From Fusobacterium mortiferum (lineage in GTDB: Bacteria > Fusobacteriota > Fusobacteriia > Fusobacteriales > Fusobacteriaceae), in assembly GCF_016900045.1 (NCBI RefSeq), contig NZ_JACSNP010000019.1, positions 1 to 33,975 of the forward strand: 33,975 nt of DNA, written 5' to 3'. The notes under the pieces are model-generated. The model ran no database searches, was not told where the DNA came from, and saw only the letters and a list, made by a program, of their open reading frames with translations. A program made the translations under genes and the position numbers. Positions 8,365 to 16,439 of this stretch are shown here, in pieces (position 1 is the stretch's first letter; the number at the start of each line of letters is the position of its first letter).

Positions 8365-9774
8365 TTTTACTTTTATTACTTTTATAGAATTAGTAGTTCC
8401 CATTTCGAAAACTTTTTCTCCACAAGTTGCTACTATTACATCTCCTGCTTGAACTAATCCTAATTCTTTAGATACTTTCTCAGCTAATTCGAAGAATGCT
8501 TCTAATGAATTTACGCTGTTATCAAAGTAAGGAACTACTCCTCTAGAGATTACTAATTGGTTAGCTGTTTTCTCATCGTTAGTTATAGCAAGTATTGTTG
8601 CTGCTGGGAAGTATCTTCTCATATCTCTTGCTGCTCTTCCTGATTGAGTTCCAACTACTATAACTTTTGCTCCTAACTCTTCACTTACATCAGCTGTTCC
8701 TCTTGCTACTGCTGAAGTTATAGTTACTTCGTCTTTATCCATTGTTCTTTTGATATTTACTAATGGATCCATTTTAGCTGCAACTTTAGCCATTACTGTA
8801 ACAGCTTCTACTGGATATTTTCCTTTTGCAGATTCTCCAGATAGCATTACACAATCTGTTCCATCTAATATAGCATTTGCAACGTCGTTTACTTCTGCTC
8901 TTGTAGGTCTAGGATTTTTTATCATAGAGTCTAACATTTGAGTAGCTGTGATAACTACTTTTCCTACTTCGTTACATCTTTTGATCATCATTTTTTGAGC
9001 TACTGGTACATCTTCTACAGGAATTTCTACTCCTAGGTCTCCTCTTGCTACCATGATACCATCAGATAAAGCTAAGATTTCTTCGAAGTTATCTAATCCT
9101 TCTTGGTTTTCTATTTTAGAGATGATTCCTATTCTTTGTCCACCATTCTCATCTAGAACTTTTCTTACTGCTCTTACGTCATCAGCTTTTCTTATGAATG
9201 AAGCTGCAACATAATCTATTCCTTGCTCACAACCAAATTTAAGGTCGTTGATATCTTTTTCAGCTAATGCTGGTAAGTTAACTGCTACGTTTGGTAAGTT
9301 AACTCCTTTATTTTCTCCTAATTCTCCACCATTTTGTGCAATACATTTTACTTCATTTCCATTGATTTCAGTAACTGTAAATGCTAATAATCCATCATCT
9401 ATTAATATAGTGTTTCCTACTTTTAAATCTCTTGCAAACCCTTCATAAGTAACTGCAACTTTTGTGTTATCTCCAACAACAGTTTTATCAGTTGTTATTG
9501 TGAACTCTTGTCCTGCTACTATTGTAACATCTTTTCCACCTTCAAGTTTGATAGTTCTTATTTCTGGTCCTTTAGTATCTAATAATAGAGCTGCTCTTAT
9601 TCCAGTTTCTTTTTGAGCTTGTCTAAAGTTGATTATTCTATTTCCATGCTCTTCGTAATCTCCATGAGAGAAGTTTAATCTCATCATGTTCATTCCTGTT
9701 TTTAAAAGAGTTTTTAAACTTTCCACTGATTCAGTTTTAGGCCCAATTGTACATACAATTTTAGTCTTTTTCAA
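8362..9774 (-). CDS. pyk: Pyruvate kinase
   Basis: Converts phosphoenolpyruvate and ADP to pyruvate and ATP. Motifs: KKTKIVCTIGPKTES at the N-terminus, MRLNFSHGDYEEH (phosphate and potassium site), SKIENQEG with the catalytic lysine (about 220), IMVARGDLGVEIP (metal site), TATQMLDSMIKNPRPTRAE and VMLSGESAKGKYP. A C-terminal allosteric domain follows, but no extra PEP-utiliser domain. I choose the TTG at 9774 (470 residues) because GAGGTGA lies 5 bases before it and the protein then starts at the conserved KKTKIVC. The longer GTG at 9783 overlaps that ribosome binding site. Confidence 0.98.
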   Translation of the reverse strand: MKKTKIVCTIGPKTESVESLKTLLKTGMNMMRLNFSHGDYEEHGNRIINFRQAQKETGIRAALLLDTKGPEIRTIKLEGGKDVTIVAGQEFTITTDKTVVGDNTKVAVTYEGFARDLKVGNTILIDDGLLAFTVTEINGNEVKCIAQNGGELGENKGVNLPNVAVNLPALAEKDINDLKFGCEQGIDYVAASFIRKADDVRAVRKVLDENGGQRIGIISKIENQEGLDNFEEILALSDGIMVARGDLGVEIPVEDVPVAQKMMIKRCNEVGKVVITATQMLDSMIKNPRPTRAEVNDVANAILDGTDCVMLSGESAKGKYPVEAVTVMAKVAAKMDPLVNIKRTMDKDEVTITSAVARGTADVSEELGAKVIVVGTQSGRAARDMRRYFPAATILAITNDEKTANQLVISRGVVPYFDNSVNSLEAFFELAEKVSKELGLVQAGDVIVATCGEKVFEMGTTNSIKVIKVK

Positions 9775-10037
9775 ATTACTCACCTCAAATTATTTTCATT
9801 TTATTTTTGTAGTTTATACAGTTCTTCAATAACCCATACCCAATAATTAACCTTATATAGTATAAACTTACCTACCATAAATTTTATAATAATCTTACTC
9901 TTTTAGCAAGAAAATATACGTTCATTTTTTAATCTTTTTATGGATATTTTTTGACTTACTCTTTTACCTTTTTATTAGAGATCAATAGTTCTTTTATTGT
10001 CTCATCTATTATTGGTATACAACCATTTATCTTGTAT
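9775..10037 (-). promoter_or_regulatory. pyk upstream region with promoter and repeats
   Basis: No gene is visible here. Minus-strand TTGCTA (9909-9904), 17 bases and TAAAAT (9886-9881) form one candidate promoter; TATACT (9866-9861) is a second -10. A 12-bp direct repeat (CTTACTCTTTTA at 9894-9905 and 9955-9966, plus strand) lies upstream. A perfect 9-bp inverted repeat (AGTTTATAC at 9811-9819, GTATAAACT at 9860-9868) overlaps the second -10 or would form a hairpin in a transcript from the first. Confidence 0.5.
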
Positions 10038-10094
10038 AAAAAAGAGGTATTACTTATCCTTGTTCTGTTTCAATTTTTGAACTTGTAATACCTC
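10038..10094 (-). terminator. Intrinsic terminator of the lysine ABC operon
   Basis: Minus-strand GAGGTATTAC (10094-10085) pairs perfectly with GTAATACCTC (10053-10044); the 31-base loop has a small inner stem; TTTTTT follows (10043-10038). It lies 10 bases beyond the ATPase stop. Confidence 0.88.
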
Positions 10095-10104
10095 GTATAC
10101 ATTA

Positions 10105-10848
10105 TTAATTTTTTACTAGAGTACGTTTTAAAAACTCTTTTGTTCTTTCTTTTTTAGGATTGTTAAATATCTCTTCTGGTGTTCCCTCTTCCTCTATATA
10201 ACCTTGATTCATGAAAACAACTCTATCTGAAACCTCTTTAGCAAATCCCATCTCATGTGTTACTACTAACATAGTAAGTCCACTTTCTGCCAGCTCCTTC
10301 ATAACTTTAAGAACTTCTCCTACCATTTCTGGGTCAAGTGCTGAAGTAGGCTCATCAAATAGTATAGCATCTGGCTCCATTGATAGAGCTCTTGCTATTG
10401 CTACCCTTTGTTTTTGTCCCCCTGAAAGTTGCTTTGGCTTAGCATTTACATACTTGTCCATTCCTACTATTTTTAGATATTTTAAAGCAACCTTTTCTGC
10501 TTCCTCTCTACTTCTTCCTAAGACTTTCATCTGTCCTACTACACAGTTACTTAGTACATTATGATTGTTGAAAAGATTAAATTGTTGGAATACCATTCCT
10601 AACTTTGTTCTATATTTACAGATATCATGTTTATCATCTAAAATATTTTCTCCATTATATATAATCTCTCCTCCACTTGGCTTCTCTAAAAGATTTATAC
10701 ATCTTAAAAGCGTTGACTTACCTGAACCAGATGAACCAATGATACAAACAACTTCTCCTTTTTTTACAGAAAAATCTATATCCTTAAGAACTTTATGATT
10801 ACCAAAGGCCTTACTCAAATGTTTTATCTCTATTATATTTTCTCTCAT
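10105..10848 (-). CDS. Amino acid (lysine) ABC transporter ATP-binding protein
   Basis: Cytoplasmic ATPase of a polar amino acid importer (GlnQ/HisP type), 247 residues. Walker A is [12 protein letters not shown] (about residue 38), the Q-loop is [10 protein letters not shown], the ABC signature [15 protein letters not shown] (about 142), Walker [16 protein letters not shown] and the switch histidine in VVTHEMGFA. It follows the permease by 11 bases with AGGGAGG before the ATG. A lysine riboswitch precedes the whole operon, so lysine is the probable substrate. The terminator closes the operon after this gene. Confidence 0.96.
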   Translation of the reverse strand: MRENIIEIKHLSKAFGNHKVLKDIDFSVKKGEVVCIIGSSGSGKSTLLRCINLLEKPSGGEIIYNGENILDDKHDICKYRTKLGMVFQQFNLFNNHNVLSNCVVGQMKVLGRSREEAEKVALKYLKIVGMDKYVNAKPKQLSGGQKQRVAIARALSMEPDAILFDEPTSALDPEMVGEVLKVMKELAESGLTMLVVTHEMGFAKEVSDRVVFMNQGYIEEEGTPEEIFNNPKKERTKEFLKRTLVKN

Positions 10849-10859
10849 TTTTTCCTCCC

Positions 10860-11627
10860 TTAGTTCTCCTGTCTTTTTAACTTCTCTTCTGGTGTTTCTA
10901 CTTGCATTTGATTTCCTGCCATTATCATATAGTTGTCAGGTCCATCCATTTTCACTTCTATATATCTTAATATTCTTGTAATTACAAATGTCATTACAAA
11001 GTATAGAATACATGTTATAAAGAATGTTTCAAAATATCTAAAGTTATTACCTGCTACCGTTTTCGATTGGAAGAAAAGTTCAGATACAGATATAACGTTT
11101 AAAACAGATGTATCTTTAATATTGATTACGAACTCATTTCCTGTAGCTGGTAGAATATTTCTCACAACTTGTGGTAAAACAACGTTTATCATAGTTTGAA
11201 AATGATTCATTCCTATTGCTTGAGCTGCTTCAAACTGTCCTTTATCTATAGAGATGATTCCTCCTCTAACTATCTCAGACATATAAGCTCCTGTATTTAT
11301 TGAAACAATAAATAGTGCTGCTGCTATTCTATCTACGTTGATTTCAAAAGCTAAAGCTGAACCATAATATATAACCATTGCTTGAACTATCATAGGTGTT
11401 CCTCTAAAAAACTCAATATATGCTGATAATAAACCATTTACCACTTTTAATATTGGCTTTCTTATTCCTTTTTCTGGAACTGGAATAGTTCTAATAACTC
11501 CTACTATAAGTCCTATTATTGTTCCTAAAATCGTCCCCACTACAGATATCCATAAAGTAACTCCTGCCCCACGTAAAAACATTGGCCAGTTGTTTTCCAA
11601 TATCCTAATTATCCATTCTAAACTCAT
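10860..11627 (-). CDS. Amino acid (lysine) ABC transporter permease
   Basis: Inner-membrane permease of the HisM/GlnP family, 255 residues. Hydrophobic segments start with [22 protein letters not shown]. The family segments [18 protein letters not shown] (about residues 92-109) and [23 protein letters not shown] followed by IGM..FQTM..VVLPQ (the EAA coupling loop to the ATPase) are clear. Only one permease gene is present, so the membrane part is presumably a homodimer. It lies 25 bases after the binding protein gene and shares the riboswitch-controlled transcript. Confidence 0.95.
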   Translation of the reverse strand: MSLEWIIRILENNWPMFLRGAGVTLWISVVGTILGTIIGLIVGVIRTIPVPEKGIRKPILKVVNGLLSAYIEFFRGTPMIVQAMVIYYGSALAFEINVDRIAAALFIVSINTGAYMSEIVRGGIISIDKGQFEAAQAIGMNHFQTMINVVLPQVVRNILPATGNEFVINIKDTSVLNVISVSELFFQSKTVAGNNFRYFETFFITCILYFVMTFVITRILRYIEVKMDGPDNYMIMAGNQMQVETPEEKLKRQEN

Positions 11628-11652
11628 TATCTACTCTCCTTAAAAATCTCAT

Positions 11653-12471
11653 TTACTGTGCTGCTGGTTGATTTTCGATAGCTCTATCCATTATCTCCAG
11701 TCTTTGTTCTTGTGAAATTCCATTTAAAATCTCATTTATTTTATCTTTTAATGGACTTCCTTTTTGTAACCCTACTGCAATTGCTGTATCTTCAGGTGAT
11801 GTTACAAATCCTTCTGTAAACTCTACCATTTTAAAGTTATTATTTGCTGATTGAGCACTTACTGCTTCTGGTCTCTCTGTTACATACCCATCAATTACTC
11901 CGCTTTCTAAGGCAACTCTCATAGCTGGGAAGTTATCCATTGCAGGTTGCTTTTTCACATTTGGTATTTGGTCTATTACTGTATAGTGGAATGTATTTAA
12001 TTGTCCTGTAATTTTTGCTCCTGAGAAATCAGCAAGTGTTTTTGCATTTTCATATTTTCCACCATTTTTTACTAACATAACTAAGTTAGATTGATAGTAA
12101 GTATCTGTAAAATCTATTGTCTCTTTTCTTTCTGCAGTTGGAGACATTCCAGCTATTATAGCATCTACTTTTCCAGAAACTAAAGCAGGTACTAATCCAT
12201 CCCATTCAGTTTTTACTACTACTAATTCTTTTCCTAATCCATCAGCTATTCTTTTAGCTATTTCAACATCATATCCTCCTGCATATTCTGAAGAACCAGC
12301 AATCTTAACTCCACCGTTTGCATCTGTTAATTGTGTCCAGTTATATGGAGCATACCCAGCTTCCATTCCAACTTTAAAAGTATTTGCTTCCTCTTTTTTT
12401 GCTCCTCCACATCCTACTAATGCAACTGTTGTCAATGCTGCTAAAGCTAATCTTAATAATCTTTTTCTCAT
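11653..12471 (-). CDS. Amino acid (lysine) ABC transporter substrate-binding lipoprotein
   Basis: Family 3 extracytoplasmic solute-binding protein. MRKRLLRLALAALTTVALVGC is a lipoprotein signal with the lipobox cysteine near residue 21. Next come the binding lobes: VGMEAGYAPYNW, GGYDVEIAKRIADGLG, WDGLVPALVSGKVDAIIAGMSPTAERKETIDFT and, in lobe 2, SGAKITGQLNTFHY. I take the ATG at 12471 (272 residues), 8 bases after GGGAG; the GTG at 12480 abuts that ribosome binding site. The lysine riboswitch just upstream assigns the ligand; the protein alone would only say polar or basic amino acid. Confidence 0.95.
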   Translation of the reverse strand: MRKRLLRLALAALTTVALVGCGGAKKEEANTFKVGMEAGYAPYNWTQLTDANGGVKIAGSSEYAGGYDVEIAKRIADGLGKELVVVKTEWDGLVPALVSGKVDAIIAGMSPTAERKETIDFTDTYYQSNLVMLVKNGGKYENAKTLADFSGAKITGQLNTFHYTVIDQIPNVKKQPAMDNFPAMRVALESGVIDGYVTERPEAVSAQSANNNFKMVEFTEGFVTSPEDTAIAVGLQKGSPLKDKINEILNGISQEQRLEIMDRAIENQPAAQ

Positions 12472-12547
12472 CTTTTCCACTCCCTCTTAAAAATATTTTA
12501 TTTTCCCCTATATTTGCTCTAAGAAAGGAGTTTTTACTATATTTGAT

Positions 12548-12579
12548 AAAAAAAAAGCACCGCCCATAATGGTGGTGCT
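12548..12579 (-). terminator. Riboswitch terminator (expression platform)
   Basis: Minus-strand AGCACCACC pairs with GGCGGTGCT over 12579-12556 (one A-G-type mismatch or G-U), followed by nine T (12556-12548). AGATAGCAC (12583-12575), overlapping its 5' arm, can instead pair perfectly with GTGCTATCT (12665-12657), an antiterminator. Lysine binding upstream is expected to favour the terminator. Confidence 0.9.
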
Positions 12580-12656
12580 ATCTTAAAAACATAGTGACTC
12601 TGTATGTATAGAAAAGATAATAAAAATCCTATACAATACCCCTATACTCCCACTTG

Positions 12657-12847
12657 AGATAGCACAACTTAATAAACTGGGGAAGTTTACTAAGACAGTC
12701 CTATGGCTCTTAACCATAGACCCAGCATGTAGTATCGAGAACTACTACAAACTTCGGCAAAAGCTCCTTCTCCTTAGATTCATCACTCTCTCTAGCTCCC
12801 CTAAAGACTATTAGCATTTTGCGCCTCTACCTCACATCGGTGTGAGG
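12657..12847 (-). promoter_or_regulatory. Lysine riboswitch (L box) aptamer
   Basis: The minus strand carries the hallmark lysine-aptamer segments in order: GAGGTAGAGGCGC (from 12833), GGGGAGCT, GAAGGAGC, GCCGAAG, TGCTGGG and GGACTGTC (to about 12694). TGAGGTAG (12834-12827) and CTGTCTTA (12698-12691) form P1 with G-U pairs. Two hairpins may compete with P1: CCTCACA/TGTGAGG (12847-12830) with its 5' strand and an 11-bp stem in 12696-12670 with its 3' strand. The element controls the ABC transporter genes through the downstream terminator. Confidence 0.93.
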
Positions 12848-12861
12848 CATATATTTAATTG

Positions 12862-12897
12862 TTCCCATATATTAATATATTTTTTTTAATTTGTCAA
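12862..12897 (-). promoter_or_regulatory. Promoter of the lysine riboswitch operon
   Basis: Minus-strand TTGACA (12897-12892), 17 bases, TAATAT (12874-12869); start near 12862, a few bases before the aptamer. The -35 is only 9 bases past the nanE stop. Confidence 0.88.
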
Positions 12898-12906
12898 TAT
12901 ATTTTT

Positions 12907-13581
12907 TTATTTTTCCATTTCAGTTACAAACTTTTTAGTTATTTGTTGAGGTCTTGTTATAGCTCCTCCTACTACTACAGCAAAAGCTCCCAATTCTAAT
13001 GCTTTTCTAGCCTTAGCTGGAGTATCTAAATTTCCTTCTCCTATTACTGGGATAGACACAGCTTTTATTACCTTTTCTAATTCTGTTACTGGGTCACTTC
13101 CTTTAGTATACTCTGTATATCCTACTAAAGTAGTTCCTACTATATCAAATCCTACTTTTTCAGCATTTATGGCCTCTTCTACAGAAGAAATATCAGCCAT
13201 AAATAATTGATTAGGATATTTAGTTTTTGCTTCTTTCATTAAATCCTCAAGAGTTCTTCCATCTGGTCTCTCTCTCTTTGTTCCATCTATAGCAATTATA
13301 TCTACTCCCTCTGCTACTAACGCATCTATCTCTTTCATGGTTGGAGTTATGTATACTTGGTTATCACCATATTGTTCTTTTATTATTCCTATAATTGGAA
13401 GAGTTACATTTTTCTTTATCTCTTGAATATCTACAACTGTGTTAGCTCTTATTCCAGCAGCCCCTCCCACATATGCAGCATATGCCATTCTTCCCATTAT
13501 AAATGAGCTATGAAGTGGTTCATCTGGTAATGCTTGACAAGAAACTATAAGTTTTCCTTTTACTTCATTTAATCTATTCAT
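12907..13581 (-). CDS. nanE: N-acetylmannosamine-6-phosphate 2-epimerase
   Basis: Converts ManNAc-6-P to GlcNAc-6-P in sialic acid breakdown; a TIM-barrel protein. Family segments: [13 protein letters not shown] at the N-terminus, [13 protein letters not shown], the catalytic lysine region [43 protein letters not shown] and the phosphate-binding [10 protein letters not shown] with [13 protein letters not shown]. The ATG at 13581 (224 residues) has AAGGAGG at the right distance; an earlier start 27 bases upstream overlaps the preceding gene and lacks support. Last gene of the leftward nan operon; no terminator is visible before the lysine riboswitch promoter. Confidence 0.97.
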   Translation of the reverse strand: MNRLNEVKGKLIVSCQALPDEPLHSSFIMGRMAYAAYVGGAAGIRANTVVDIQEIKKNVTLPIIGIIKEQYGDNQVYITPTMKEIDALVAEGVDIIAIDGTKRERPDGRTLEDLMKEAKTKYPNQLFMADISSVEEAINAEKVGFDIVGTTLVGYTEYTKGSDPVTELEKVIKAVSIPVIGEGNLDTPAKARKALELGAFAVVVGGAITRPQQITKKFVTEMEK

Positions 13582-13600
13582 GTTGCTTTCCTCCTTAAAA

Positions 13601-14062
13601 TTAATCAACTAGTACCTTGAATATAACTTTTTTTATAGTTTGTGGCTCAGAACCAGCTTTTATCAAAGCCATATGTGGTTCTCCTGGAAAGCAGATTAAG
13701 AATCTTTCATTATTCAAATAATAAAACGATTCTACTTCTCCACCATAAATTTCAAAGTCTCCAGCCTCATCATACTCTTTTGTTACTTTTACTTTAGAGT
13801 TAGGAACATATCCTATTCTCTCTTCTCCCTCAATTACCACATGAATATCTATATATTTTTTATGCCCTTCTAAAAATCCCTCTTCAACTGATTTAGTTTT
13901 TGGTTCAGCAGGTTGATTGAAGTAAACAACATCTCCATCTATCTCATTTTTTCCATTTATTCCTTTTTTATATTCTCCACTTAAAATACAATCTATCGCT
14001 GTATCTAAAGCCTTTGAGATCCCTTTATAAAATCCTAACTCTTTTATTTCTCCATATATCAT
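13601..14062 (-). CDS. yhcH: YhcH/YjgK/YiaL family protein, probable N-acetylneuraminate anomerase
   Basis: A 153-residue cupin-like protein of the YhcH (DUF386) family. Visible are GYVPNSKV and [12 protein letters not shown], then [13 protein letters not shown], which carries the conserved histidine near the putative metal site, plus [13 protein letters not shown] with a second histidine. Family members in nan operons open or interconvert sialic acid anomers (NanQ) to speed catabolism; that function is taken from family and context. The ATG at 14062 follows GGAGG by 7 bases. It sits between nanK and nanE, as expected for this role. Confidence 0.9.
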   Translation of the reverse strand: MIYGEIKELGFYKGISKALDTAIDCILSGEYKKGINGKNEIDGDVVYFNQPAEPKTKSVEEGFLEGHKKYIDIHVVIEGEERIGYVPNSKVKVTKEYDEAGDFEIYGGEVESFYYLNNERFLICFPGEPHMALIKAGSEPQTIKKVIFKVLVD

Positions 14063-14133
14063 CTCTATACCTCCATTTTGTTTTTTCAAACATATATATT
14101 AAACATATACTTTTTTCTTATAGTTGTCAATCT

Positions 14134-15042
14134 TTATTTTACTTTACCTACCTTTTTTAATAAAAGATATTCTGCTCCTAGTATTCCAGCATTATTTCCC
14201 AACTCTGCAAACTTTATTTTAAGGTTCTTTTTATAGTTTATCCCCAATTTCGAATCTAAACTCACTAAAATTCTATTTAAAAGATATTCACCCTGTTTTG
14301 TAACTCCTCCGCCTATTACTACCAATGGTGGATTAAAAATATAAGCTATAGTACTAAGTCCATCTGTAAAATAGTCAATCCATCTATCAACTATCTCTTT
14401 TATCTCTTTATCTCCAGACTTTTCAAGTTCAAAAATCTCTTTTCCATTTAAAGTTTTTCCTGTTTTCTCTTTTACCATTTTTACCAAGGCTGTTGCTGAA
14501 GCATATCTCTCATAACAACCCTTCTTACCACATAAACACTCTTCTCCACTCTTTACTATTTGAATATGTCCAAATTCACCAGCTACATAGGTATCTCCTC
14601 TAAAGATATCCCCATTCAAAATTATTCCTCCACCTATTCCTGTTCCTATAGTCAAACATACAAAGTTTTCACTATTTTTTCCAGCACCTAGCCATTTTTC
14701 TCCTAAAGCTGCACAGTTCACATCATTTTCTAAAACTGCTGGTATCTTGTATCTATCTTCTAGTTTCTCAACTAGATTAGTTCCTATCCATCCTGGTATT
14801 ATTGGATTCCCTCCTATTACCTTACCAATAGTTCCATCTATCTGTCCAGTTCCTGATACAGCTATTCCTAAAATATCATCACTTAAATATTTATCTATAA
14901 CTCCACAGATATTCTTAAAAAGATTCTCTACTCCCTTTTCTGCTTCAGTTGGAAACTCTCCCAATTCTAGAATTACTCCATTTTCATCTAAAAGTCCATA
15001 TTTTACAGCTGTTCCACCAATATCTAATCCTATTACTTTCAT
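14134..15042 (-). CDS. nanK: ROK-family kinase, probable N-acetylmannosamine kinase
   Basis: Phosphorylates ManNAc with ATP to ManNAc-6-P, the substrate of NanE. The 302-residue ROK protein has the phosphate-1 motif GLDIGGTAVKYGLL, GIAVSGTGQID, the catalytic aspartate in LENDVNCAALGE (about 105), the ATP site TIGTGIGGGI and the HxxCxCGxxGCxE zinc motif as GHIQIV followed by CLCGKKGCYERYAS (about 165-195). The ATG at 15042 is preferred because GGAGG lies just before it; the ATG 12 bases earlier contains that site. ROK kinases vary in sugar specificity (glucose, ManNAc, fructose), so the name rests on the nanE and SiaT neighbours. Confidence 0.9.
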   Translation of the reverse strand: MKVIGLDIGGTAVKYGLLDENGVILELGEFPTEAEKGVENLFKNICGVIDKYLSDDILGIAVSGTGQIDGTIGKVIGGNPIIPGWIGTNLVEKLEDRYKIPAVLENDVNCAALGEKWLGAGKNSENFVCLTIGTGIGGGIILNGDIFRGDTYVAGEFGHIQIVKSGEECLCGKKGCYERYASATALVKMVKEKTGKTLNGKEIFELEKSGDKEIKEIVDRWIDYFTDGLSTIAYIFNPPLVVIGGGVTKQGEYLLNRILVSLDSKLGINYKKNLKIKFAELGNNAGILGAEYLLLKKVGKVK

Positions 15043-15063
15043 TCCTACCTCCATAACCTTTAT

Positions 15064-16068
15064 CTAATCCTCTAAATTTTCATATAAAATTATATGTGAT
15101 TTTGACACATCACAATGCCCTTTAAAAACTTTTTCTTTATATAACATTTCAAACATTCTTTTTCCAGCCGTATACCCCTCAGAAGATATCTCTTCCATTA
15201 CAGTTAAAGTTATAATCCTTTCCTTAATCAATTTTTTTATTATTTTTCCTATTCCATTTGTTACAATTTTAATTCCAGTTAACTCTTTTTTCTCTATTCT
15301 ATCCAATATATCGTGTGAATATCTATTTATATATAACCCTTTAATATCTCCTTTTTTTAACCTCTCTTTTAACAACTCCACACTTTTCTCTATTCCACCA
15401 CCATCTATAGGACCTTCTATTGTTAAACTAGCTCGAGATATCCTATTCATAAATCCATCTAAATATAACTTAGATGAAACTTTATCATCTCCATTATCAA
15501 TTATTAAAACTTTCTCTCCATCTCTTAAGAGATTACTCATAAGTCCTGCTGCTATCTCTCCTTGCTTTTGATGATCTGGACCTACATGAGGAATGTTTTT
15601 ATTTAATCTTATTCCCAATGATATTACCTTTATTTTATCTAAATACGGCTCCAATATCTTAAATACACTATCTCTATCCAAAGGAGTTATTATCAATCCA
15701 TCTATATCCTCTTTTTTTAATATCTCTTTTAACTCTTTTATCTGTTTTTTAGGATCGTTTATATCTGTTGTTTTTATATCTATCTTATAATTGTAGGCTT
15801 TATATTCTTCTGAAATAATTTTTATACCTCTTAATATCTCTTGAGTATAAAATTCATTTTTTGACTCTACTACTAAGGAGTACACTTTCTTACTTTTCCT
15901 TGTTCCTAAAGAGCTACCTACATAGTTTTTTTCATAATTTGTTTCCTTTACTAATTCCAATATTTTTCTCTTTGTTTCCTCTTTAATTAAAGGACTTCCA
16001 TTTATAGCTCTCGCAACTGTTGTTCTACTAATCCCTAATCTCTCTGCTATCTCTTTTTGAGTTATCAT
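15064..16068 (-). CDS. LacI-family transcriptional regulator of the sialic acid genes
   Basis: A 334-residue repressor-like protein. The N-terminal helix-turn-helix MITQKEIAERLGISRTTVARAING is a textbook LacI head piece with the hinge NYVGSSLGTRKSKKVYSLVV, followed by a periplasmic-binding-type effector domain (LIITPLDRDSVF, PHVGPDHQKQGEIAAGLM, EGYTAGKRMFEML). I start it at the ATG at 16068, since GGGAGAGG precedes it and the helix-turn-helix then begins the protein. It heads the leftward nan operon. Matching 14-bp palindromes just downstream of its own and the divergent transporter promoter suggest repression of both. The effector is unknown; sialic acid, ManNAc or a phosphate derivative is likely. 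Confidence 0.9.
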   Translation of the reverse strand: MITQKEIAERLGISRTTVARAINGSPLIKEETKRKILELVKETNYEKNYVGSSLGTRKSKKVYSLVVESKNEFYTQEILRGIKIISEEYKAYNYKIDIKTTDINDPKKQIKELKEILKKEDIDGLIITPLDRDSVFKILEPYLDKIKVISLGIRLNKNIPHVGPDHQKQGEIAAGLMSNLLRDGEKVLIIDNGDDKVSSKLYLDGFMNRISRASLTIEGPIDGGGIEKSVELLKERLKKGDIKGLYINRYSHDILDRIEKKELTGIKIVTNGIGKIIKKLIKERIITLTVMEEISSEGYTAGKRMFEMLYKEKVFKGHCDVSKSHIILYENLED

Positions 16069-16085
16069 AAATAACCTCTCCCTAT

Positions 16086-16099
16086 TGTTCACGTGTTCA
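16086..16099. promoter_or_regulatory. Candidate LacI-type operator O1
   Basis: TGTTCACGTGTTCA with a central CACGTG. It lies 3 bases downstream of the predicted start of the regulator transcript (about 16102) and matches O2 at 16391 in 13 of 16 positions when aligned in opposite orientation with two flanking bases. Confidence 0.7.
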
Positions 16100-16101
16100 T
16101 T

Positions 16102-16137
16102 CAATAATAATATACATCCTTTTTTTTCATTTGTCAA
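16102..16137 (-). promoter_or_regulatory. Promoter of the regulator-nanK-yhcH-nanE operon
   Basis: Minus-strand TTGACA (16137-16132), 17 bases, TATATT (16114-16109). Confidence 0.88.
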
Positions 16138-16344
16138 CTTTTTACACTTTTATACAATATTATTTTAGCACATTAAAACCTTATAAAAATCATAATATTT
16201 TTTTTATAAACTTCTAATTATTTGTATATAGATTTTATTTTATTTTTTATTTTCAAATCTACAATACACCTTAAAAACCTTTGTTCTATCTATATTTCAG
16301 TTTATTTTTTTCTATTATAGAACATTTTAACTTTAAAAAATATA
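16138..16344. other. AT-rich divergent intergenic region
   Basis: About 200 bases between the two promoters, almost entirely A/T with several T-tracts. I see no ORF with a ribosome binding site and no clear further operator; a CRP- or CcpA-type site could be hidden but none is convincing. Confidence 0.6.
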
Positions 16345-16380
16345 TTGACATTTTTAAATAAAAATAATATCATAAACAGT
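16345..16380 (+). promoter_or_regulatory. siaT promoter
   Basis: TTGACA (16345-16350), 17 bases, TATCAT (16368-16373); start near 16380, with a 60-base leader carrying the operator. Confidence 0.82.
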
Positions 16381-16390
16381 ATAAGGAATA

Positions 16391-16404
16391 TGTTCACGAG
16401 AACA
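16391..16404. promoter_or_regulatory. Candidate LacI-type operator O2
   Basis: TGTTCACGAGAACA is a near-perfect palindrome about 11 bases downstream of the predicted siaT start, in the same relative position as O1. It is enclosed by a second inverted repeat, CATAAAC (16371-16377) and GTTTATG (16408-16414). Confidence 0.72.
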
Positions 16405-16439
16405 ATGGTTTATGATTTTATTATTTTGGAGGTACACAT

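Noticed and set aside
10038-10094. Possible riboswitch or small RNA in the GAGGTATTAC hairpin
   Set aside because: Position directly after the ATPase gene and the T-run make it an ordinary terminator with a long loop.
16069-16137. 23-residue extension of the LacI-type regulator
   Set aside because: It overlaps the promoter and the candidate operator; the helix-turn-helix should start the protein.
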